Positions 12,594 to 13,196 of a stretch of 13,196 nt of DNA are shown one piece after another. The notes beneath the pieces are model-generated. The model was not told the DNA's origin, did not search any database, and worked only from the letters and a program-made list of their open reading frames with translations. The position numbers were made by a program, and so were the translations under genes. Each line of letters starts with the position of its first letter. Position 1 is the first letter of the stretch. Origin of the DNA: Nitrososphaerota archaeon (lineage in GTDB: Archaea; Thermoproteota; Nitrososphaeria; Nitrososphaerales; Nitrosopumilaceae). The DNA lies in assembly GCA_022565935.1 (NCBI GenBank), contig JADFJY010000027.1:1-13196 (forward strand), in the 5' to 3' direction.

Positions 12594-13196
12594 ATGGAGG
12601 TAATAGAAATTCTTCGTGAAGCTTCAAATAGAATTTATGAAAATGTTAAAGATCTTGCTGGTACTGAACAGGCTGCAGGGGATTTTGGTAGAGGAGCAGG
12701 TGGAGACATTTCACGAAACATAGACATTATTGCGGAAAAAACAGTTTTAGATTATCTTAAAGAAATTAATTTTGAATGTATTGTATTAGGTGAAGAATGT
12801 GGAAGAGTACAACTATCAAATAATCCTAAAGGATACATCATTATGGATGCAATAGATGGTTCTGCTAACGCAGTACGAGGTGTTCCTTTTTTTTGCAGTT
12901 CATTGGCATTTGCAACTAAGAACAAACTTAGCTCAATTACAGATGGAGTTATTACAAATCTAGTAAATGGTGAAATGTATTGGGCTTCAAAAAATAAAGG
13001 TTCATTTTTCAATGAAAAGAGAATAAAAGTCTATAATAGTAATCCAATCTACAAAATAGTTGGTATCAACATATTTGGAGCAACACCAGACTTGATGAAA
13101 CGATTACATCCAATTTTTGAAAATCATAACCACATAAGACATTTTGGTGCAAATGCCCTAGAAATGGCAATATTTGCGAGAGGATTAATGGATATT
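12594..13196 (+). CDS. Inositol monophosphatase / fructose-1,6-bisphosphatase family protein (N-terminal part, cut by window edge)
   Basis: Mg-dependent sugar-phosphate phosphatase. The reading frame stays open from ATG 12594 to the window end (201 codons), so it has no stop here; related archaeal enzymes are about 250-270 residues. Motifs: AGGDISRNIDIIAEK (35-49) like the family's GD-(S/P)T-x-D region; GEECG with metal-binding E67; and MDAIDGSANAVRGVPFFCSS (84-103), the central metal site with D85 and D88, where the usual Pro between Asp and Ile is Ala86. GANALEMAIFARGLMDI (185-201) is the region just before the C-terminal WD-x-A-A motif, which lies outside the window. Archaeal members often hydrolyse both inositol-1-phosphate and fructose-1,6-bisphosphate, so the exact substrate (gluconeogenesis or inositol-lipid synthesis) cannot be set from sequence. 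Confidence 0.9.
   Translation, partial: MEVIEILREASNRIYENVKDLAGTEQAAGDFGRGAGGDISRNIDIIAEKTVLDYLKEINFECIVLGEECGRVQLSNNPKGYIIMDAIDGSANAVRGVPFFCSSLAFATKNKLSSITDGVITNLVNGEMYWASKNKGSFFNEKRIKVYNSNPIYKIVGINIFGATPDLMKRLHPIFENHNHIRHFGANALEMAIFARGLMDI

Noticed and set aside
12752..13012. Minus-strand open frame of 86 codons
   Set aside because: It is antisense to the phosphatase-family gene, whose metal-site motifs fix the coding strand as plus.
1..13196. tRNA, rRNA, insertion sequence or integration site
   Set aside because: I saw no rRNA or cloverleaf sequence, no transposase or integrase frame, and no terminal inverted or target-site repeats. Gene density and composition look uniform throughout.

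Overview
The window is AT-rich archaeal DNA (roughly two-thirds A+T by eye) and reads as a marine ammonia-oxidising thaumarchaeon (Nitrososphaerota) of the Nitrosopumilus type. This rests on three things. The complex I operon runs nuoA-B-C-D-H-I-J-K-M with archaeal-style subunits. A three-gene acyl-CoA carboxylase is separated from it only by a peroxiredoxin gene. An archaeal clamp-loader large subunit lies next in line. From memory, Nitrosopumilus maritimus has the same gene order (around Nmar_0270-0286); I could not check this by alignment.

Layout. Bases 1-5670 (minus strand) hold the 5' part of the nuo operon, transcribed right to left: nuoA, nuoB, nuoC, nuoD, nuoH, nuoI, nuoJ, nuoK and the first 80 codons of a nuoM-like antiporter subunit cut by the window edge. 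Junctions are mostly TAATG overlaps or a few bases, so one co-transcribed unit is likely, with possibly a second promoter before nuoB. Bases 5671-5782 are a divergent promoter region. Bases 5783-6247 (plus) encode a peroxiredoxin. Its 3' end faces, across an 11-bp AT-rich gap, the end of the carboxylase operon (minus, 9819 to 6259: carboxyltransferase, biotin carboxylase, biotin carrier, with two identical 6-nt gaps). Bases 9820-9921 carry the carboxylase promoter. Bases 9922-12511 (minus) are a tightly coupled trio: an unrecognised 371-aa protein, the RFC large subunit and a cysteine-rich zinc-binding protein. Bases 12512-12593 are a second divergent promoter region, followed by the start of an inositol-monophosphatase/FBPase-family gene (plus) that runs off the right edge.

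How the genes work together. The nuo subunits build the membrane and connecting modules of complex I, which oxidises an unidentified low-potential donor (no NADH module is visible), reduces quinone and moves protons. The carboxylase makes malonyl-CoA and methylmalonyl-CoA, the two bicarbonate-fixing steps of the thaumarchaeal 3-hydroxypropionate/4-hydroxybutyrate cycle. The RFC trio belongs to DNA replication, with two partners of unknown job.

Most of the window is ordinary core genome. I found no mobile element, CRISPR array, rRNA or tRNA, and nothing that amounts to a wholly new system. The points most worth a second look are: a perfect 3 x 45-bp in-frame tandem repeat in nuoC; altered quinone-site and proton-path residues in NuoD and NuoA; a 67-residue extra N-terminus on NuoH; and the unknown protein and zinc protein translationally coupled to the clamp loader.
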